7,602 nt of DNA from an uncultured Rhodobacter sp. GTDB taxonomy: Bacteria > Pseudomonadota > Alphaproteobacteria > Rhodobacterales > Rhodobacteraceae. Every line of letters begins with the position of its first letter. The first letter of the stretch is position 1. Under the pieces are notes generated by a model. The model did not search any database. It saw only the letters and a list, made by a program, of their open reading frames with translations, and had not been told where the DNA came from. Shown piece after piece: positions 4,728 through 7,602 of the stretch. The position numbers and the translations under genes were made by a program. The stretch lies in contig CALGTJ010000364.1 in the NCBI GenBank assembly GCA_937901435.1, positions 1 to 7,602 on the forward strand, written 5' to 3'.

Positions 4728-6182
4728 ATGGTTTCGCGTGTCATTCCGGTTGATCCCTTTGATCTGGTGATCTTTGGCGGTACGGGCGATCTTGCCCGCC
4801 GCAAGATCCTTCCTGGCCTGTATCGGCGGTTCTGGTCCGGCCAGATGCCAGAGGACGCGCGTATCATCGGCGCGTCCCGCAAAGAGATGTCGCACGAGGC
4901 GTTTCGCGCCTTCGCCCGCGAGGCGGTCGAGGAATTCGCCATCGAAGGCACCAAGGACGCCGACAAGATCGACGCCTTTCTGGCGCATCTCTACTATCTG
5001 CCGATTGACGCCATGGGCGAGGACGGGTGGAGCGATCTTGCCGGTATGATGCGCCCTGACGTGGTGCGGGCGTTTTATTTCTCTGTTGGTCCCAGCCTGT
5101 TTGGCGCTTTGGCAGAGCGGTTGCACAAGTTCAAGATCGCGGACAAGCACAGCCGCATTGTGGTGGAAAAGCCGTTCGGCCACGATCTTGGCTCTGCCAA
5201 GGCGCTGAACGCGACGCTGGCCAAGTATTTCAACGAAACCCAGATCTATCGGATCGACCATTACCTTGGCAAAGAGACCGTGCAAAACCTGATGGCAGTG
5301 CGCTTTGGCAACATTCTGTTCGAGCCGCTGTGGAACTCGCAATACGTCGATCACATCCAGATCACCGTGGCCGAAACGGTCGGGGTTGGCGGGCGCGGGG
5401 CCTATTACGACAAATCTGGTGCGATGCGCGATATGGTGCAGAACCATATGATGCAGCTGTTGTGCCTGATCGCGATGGAGCCGCCCAACAAGTTTGAACC
5501 CGATGCGGTGCGCGATGAAAAGCTGAAGGTGATCCGCGCACTGGACGCCGCAGAGCAAAGCAATATCGTGCGCGGACAGTATAAGGCGGCGGGCAAGAAG
5601 CCCTCGTATATCGACGACTCCGAAAACCCCGACACAATGACCGAAAGCTTTCTGGCGATGAAGCTGTTCGTGTCCAACTGGCGCTGGAAGGGCACGCCCT
5701 TTTATCTGCGCACCGGAAAGCGGCTCAAGGATCGCGCGTCAGAAATTGCGGTGGTGTTCAAGGAACCGCCCCATTCGATCTTTGACGAGCAGGAGGATCG
5801 GCGCGGCAATGTGCTGGTGATCCGCCTGCAACCCAACGAGGGGATGAAGCTGCGCGTGACGATCAAGGAACCCGGACCCGGCGGAATGCGCCTGATCGAG
5901 GTGCCGCTGGACATGTCCTTTGCGCAGGCGCTAGGCGTCGATGCGGCTGCGGTGCCCGATGCCTATGAGCGGTTGATCATGGATGTGATCCGGGGCAACC
6001 AGACCCTGTTCATGCGCGGCGACGAGGTCGAGGCCGCCTGGGCCTGGACCGATCCGATCATCGAGGCGTGGCAGGATCGGGGCGACAGGCCCAAGCAATA
6101 CGATCAAGGCTCTGCCGGACCGGAAGAGGCCCTGATGCTGCTCTATCGCGAGGGGCGCCGTTGGAGGGATATAGGCGAATGA
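4728..6182 (+). CDS. zwf: Glucose-6-phosphate 1-dehydrogenase
   Basis: A cytoplasmic enzyme that oxidises glucose 6-phosphate to 6-phosphoglucono-1,5-lactone with reduction of NADP+ (or NAD+), the entry step of the Entner-Doudoroff and oxidative pentose-phosphate routes. The 484-residue length is normal for the family. The N-terminal Rossmann domain begins with FGGTGDLARRK (16-26), the dinucleotide-binding signature. EKPFGHDL (147-154) lines the active site, and RIDHYLGKE (175-183) is the substrate-binding and catalytic signature. Asp177, His178 and His240 (in QNHMMQLL) fall at the same numbers as the catalytic residues of the well-studied Leuconostoc mesenteroides enzyme. Cofactor preference cannot be read with confidence. 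It is the first gene of an operon: its TGA overlaps the ATG of pgl by four bases (ATGA at 6179-6182), suggesting coupled translation. The upstream palindrome suggests repression by a LacI-type protein. Confidence 0.97.
   Translation: MVSRVIPVDPFDLVIFGGTGDLARRKILPGLYRRFWSGQMPEDARIIGASRKEMSHEAFRAFAREAVEEFAIEGTKDADKIDAFLAHLYYLPIDAMGEDGWSDLAGMMRPDVVRAFYFSVGPSLFGALAERLHKFKIADKHSRIVVEKPFGHDLGSAKALNATLAKYFNETQIYRIDHYLGKETVQNLMAVRFGNILFEPLWNSQYVDHIQITVAETVGVGGRGAYYDKSGAMRDMVQNHMMQLLCLIAMEPPNKFEPDAVRDEKLKVIRALDAAEQSNIVRGQYKAAGKKPSYIDDSENPDTMTESFLAMKLFVSNWRWKGTPFYLRTGKRLKDRASEIAVVFKEPPHSIFDEQEDRRGNVLVIRLQPNEGMKLRVTIKEPGPGGMRLIEVPLDMSFAQALGVDAAAVPDAYERLIMDVIRGNQTLFMRGDEVEAAWAWTDPIIEAWQDRGDRPKQYDQGSAGPEEALMLLYREGRRWRDIGE
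6163..6168 (+). promoter_or_regulatory. Ribosome binding site of pgl inside the end of zwf
   Basis: GGAGGG ends ten bases before the ATG at 6179. It picks that start over the in-frame codon at 6068, which would lie deep within zwf and add 37 residues unlike the family. Confidence 0.6.
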
Positions 6183-6859
6183 AATTCGAGGAATACCCAG
6201 ACCGTGACATGCTGATGATCGATCTGGCCAATCATCTGGCCGGAGAGATCAACGCAGCCCTGATGGTCAATGACACCGCGACGTTTGCCGTGCCGGGCGG
6301 CAGCACGCCGGGCCCGATCTTTGACGTGCTGAGCGCGGCAAGTCTCGACTGGTCCAAGGTGATGGTCCTGCCCACGGATGAACGCTGGGTGGCAGAGGAT
6401 TCGCCTGACTCCAACGCCGCGCTGATCAAGGGGCGGTTGTTGACGGATCGCGCGGCGGCGGCGTCCTTTATGCCTTTCTACCTCGACGGCGTGGCTTTGG
6501 AAGAGGGGGCCGATGTCCTGACGGCGAAACTCGCCCCCTGTCTGCCCCTGTCCGTCGTTCTGTTGGGGATGGGGGGCGATATGCACACGGCGTCACTGTT
6601 TCCCGGGGACGCAGAGGCAATCGGACATCACCACAATGACAGCCCGATCTTTCACCCGATCAAAATGCCTGGTCTTGCGCCTTTGGTGCCACGTATGACC
6701 CTGACCCCTGCGGCGCTGAACGGGGCCATGTCCAAGCATCTGTTGATCACCGGTGCCGACAAACGCGAGGCGCTGGAACGGGCGCGCAAGCTGGGTGATC
6801 CGGTGGCCGCGCCAATTCTGTCGGTGCTCTCGGGCATGACGGTGCATTGGGCCGAGTGA
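6179..6859 (+). CDS. pgl: 6-phosphogluconolactonase
   Basis: Hydrolyses 6-phosphoglucono-1,5-lactone, the product of the preceding gene, to 6-phosphogluconate in the cytoplasm. The 226-residue protein is of the glucosamine-6-phosphate isomerase/6-phosphogluconolactonase (DevB/SOL) family, not the unrelated beta-propeller type. Visible motifs are PGGSTP (39-44, phosphate binding), TDERWV (66-71), GMGGDMHTASLFP (130-142, with the catalytic His136) and PRMTLT (171-176). Met135 stands where many homologues have Gly (DGH becomes DMH); I believe this variant is common in Rhodobacterales. The start at 6179 overlaps the zwf stop and gives the usual family length. pgi follows after 32 bases, so the three genes are very probably co-transcribed. 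Confidence 0.95.
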   Translation: MKFEEYPDRDMLMIDLANHLAGEINAALMVNDTATFAVPGGSTPGPIFDVLSAASLDWSKVMVLPTDERWVAEDSPDSNAALIKGRLLTDRAAAASFMPFYLDGVALEEGADVLTAKLAPCLPLSVVLLGMGGDMHTASLFPGDAEAIGHHHNDSPIFHPIKMPGLAPLVPRMTLTPAALNGAMSKHLLITGADKREALERARKLGDPVAAPILSVLSGMTVHWAE

Positions 6860-6879
6860 CGCTGGGGAAAGAGTGAGAC

Positions 6880-6886
6880 GGAGAGG
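6880..6886 (+). promoter_or_regulatory. Ribosome binding site of pgi
   Basis: GGAGAGG ends five bases before the ATG at 6892 and lies in the 32-base gap after pgl. No promoter or terminator is evident in that gap. Confidence 0.7.
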
Positions 6887-6891
6887 CGAAA

Positions 6892-7602
6892 ATGGATTGG
6901 ACCAAACTACAATGCTATGGCGCAGAGGTGGCGGACCGCTCGATCCTGGCGCTGTTCGACGATAGCGCGCGGGCAGGGGCGTTCTCGGTGCGTGCCTGCG
7001 ATATGCTGTTGGATTATTCCAAGACCAACATCGACGCCACAGCGCGCGATATGCTGTTGAAACTTGCTGATGACGCCAATCTGGCAGACCGGCGCGACGC
7101 CATGTTCAGCGGGGCCTTGATCAACGAGACCGAAGGGCGCGCAGTGCTGCATACAGCCCTGCGTGCAGGGCCAGAGGCCGCTGTCATGGTCGAGGGTCAG
7201 GACGTCATGCCCGGCGTGCGCGAGACATTGGGCCGGATGGCTGCGTTTTGCGACGCGGTGCGACATGGCACGATCAAGACGCCAGCGGGCGCGACTTTCA
7301 CCGATGTGGTCAATATCGGCATCGGTGGGTCTGACCTTGGCCCGGCCATGGCGGTGCTGGCGCTTGCGCCCTATTGCGACGGGCCGCGCGCGCATTTCGT
7401 GTCCAACGTGGACGGCGCGCATGTGCAGGATGTGCTGGCGCGGCTGAACCCGGCAACGACGCTGGTGATCGTGGCCTCCAAGACCTTCACCACCATCGAA
7501 ACGCTCAGCAACGCCAAAACGGCCCGCGACTGGATCGTAAACGCCGTCGGGGAAGAGGCCGCAGGCGATCATTTTGTGGCGCTGTCGACCTCGTTGGAAA
7601 AG
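6892..7602 (+). CDS. pgi: Glucose-6-phosphate isomerase (3' partial)
   Basis: Interconverts glucose 6-phosphate and fructose 6-phosphate in the cytoplasm. The frame runs from the ATG at 6892 without a stop to the right edge, 237 codons, about 45 percent of the usual 530-550 residues. Recognisable parts are the N-terminal helical segment, [20 protein letters not shown] (72-91) with the family ending in ALR, the glycine-rich [11 protein letters not shown] (141-151) and SKTFTTIET (197-205), which binds the sugar phosphate. The catalytic Glu and the family's C-terminal signatures lie beyond the window. Following zwf and pgl, it would return fructose 6-phosphate to glucose 6-phosphate for the Entner-Doudoroff route, or serve gluconeogenesis. 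No fault is visible in the part present. Confidence 0.96.
   Translation, partial: MDWTKLQCYGAEVADRSILALFDDSARAGAFSVRACDMLLDYSKTNIDATARDMLLKLADDANLADRRDAMFSGALINETEGRAVLHTALRAGPEAAVMVEGQDVMPGVRETLGRMAAFCDAVRHGTIKTPAGATFTDVVNIGIGGSDLGPAMAVLALAPYCDGPRAHFVSNVDGAHVQDVLARLNPATTLVIVASKTFTTIETLSNAKTARDWIVNAVGEEAAGDHFVALSTSLEK

Noticed and set aside
4376..4753. A 125-codon plus-strand frame across the divergent intergenic region into zwf
   Set aside because: It overlaps the promoter, the operator and the zwf start, has no ribosome binding site and no family features.
4500..5558. A 352-codon open frame on the minus strand, antisense to zwf
   Set aside because: It lies opposite an unmistakable zwf and has low-complexity His/Arg-rich text without motifs. 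It is a compositional shadow.
6907..7572. A 221-codon minus-strand frame at the right edge
   Set aside because: The plus strand encodes pgi across the whole stretch with clear motifs; the antisense frame shows none.

Overview
The window looks like chromosomal DNA from a marine alphaproteobacterium, probably order Rhodobacterales (Roseobacter group). This is inferred from the GC-rich codon use, the style of the proteins (the HNH endonuclease, the hydrolase and the 6-phosphogluconolactonase all read like Rhodobacterales homologues) and the zwf-pgl-pgi order. No mobile element, CRISPR array, rRNA or tRNA was seen.

Layout. (1) Positions 1-581, plus strand: the 3' part of an alpha/beta hydrolase of the phospholipase/carboxylesterase family, cut by the window edge. 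(2) 733-2457, plus: a predicted exported outer-membrane beta-barrel protein. Its signal peptide carries four tandem five-residue repeats, and its mature part appears to be two diverged copies of one barrel unit. (3) 2720-3304, plus: a stand-alone HNH endonuclease with a good promoter candidate and a structured leader. (4) 3397-4350, minus: a radical SAM protein of unknown function, convergent with the HNH gene across a 92-base gap holding two hairpins. (5) A 377-base divergent intergenic region containing a perfect LacI-family-type palindrome. (6) 4728 to the right edge, plus: zwf, pgl and the first 237 codons of pgi, tightly packed and evidently one operon.

The zwf-pgl-pgi block is the clearest functional unit. 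Pgi interconverts fructose 6-phosphate and glucose 6-phosphate. Zwf oxidises glucose 6-phosphate to 6-phosphogluconolactone with production of NAD(P)H. Pgl hydrolyses the lactone to 6-phosphogluconate, which feeds the Entner-Doudoroff or oxidative pentose-phosphate route. The palindrome 46 bases upstream of the zwf start suggests repression by a sugar-responsive LacI-type regulator, though no such regulator is encoded here. The genes to the left share no evident pathway with this operon.

Nothing in the window amounts to a clearly new system. The points most worth a second look are the duplicated barrel protein with its repeat-built signal peptide, the cysteine-rich radical SAM protein, and the zwf operator.
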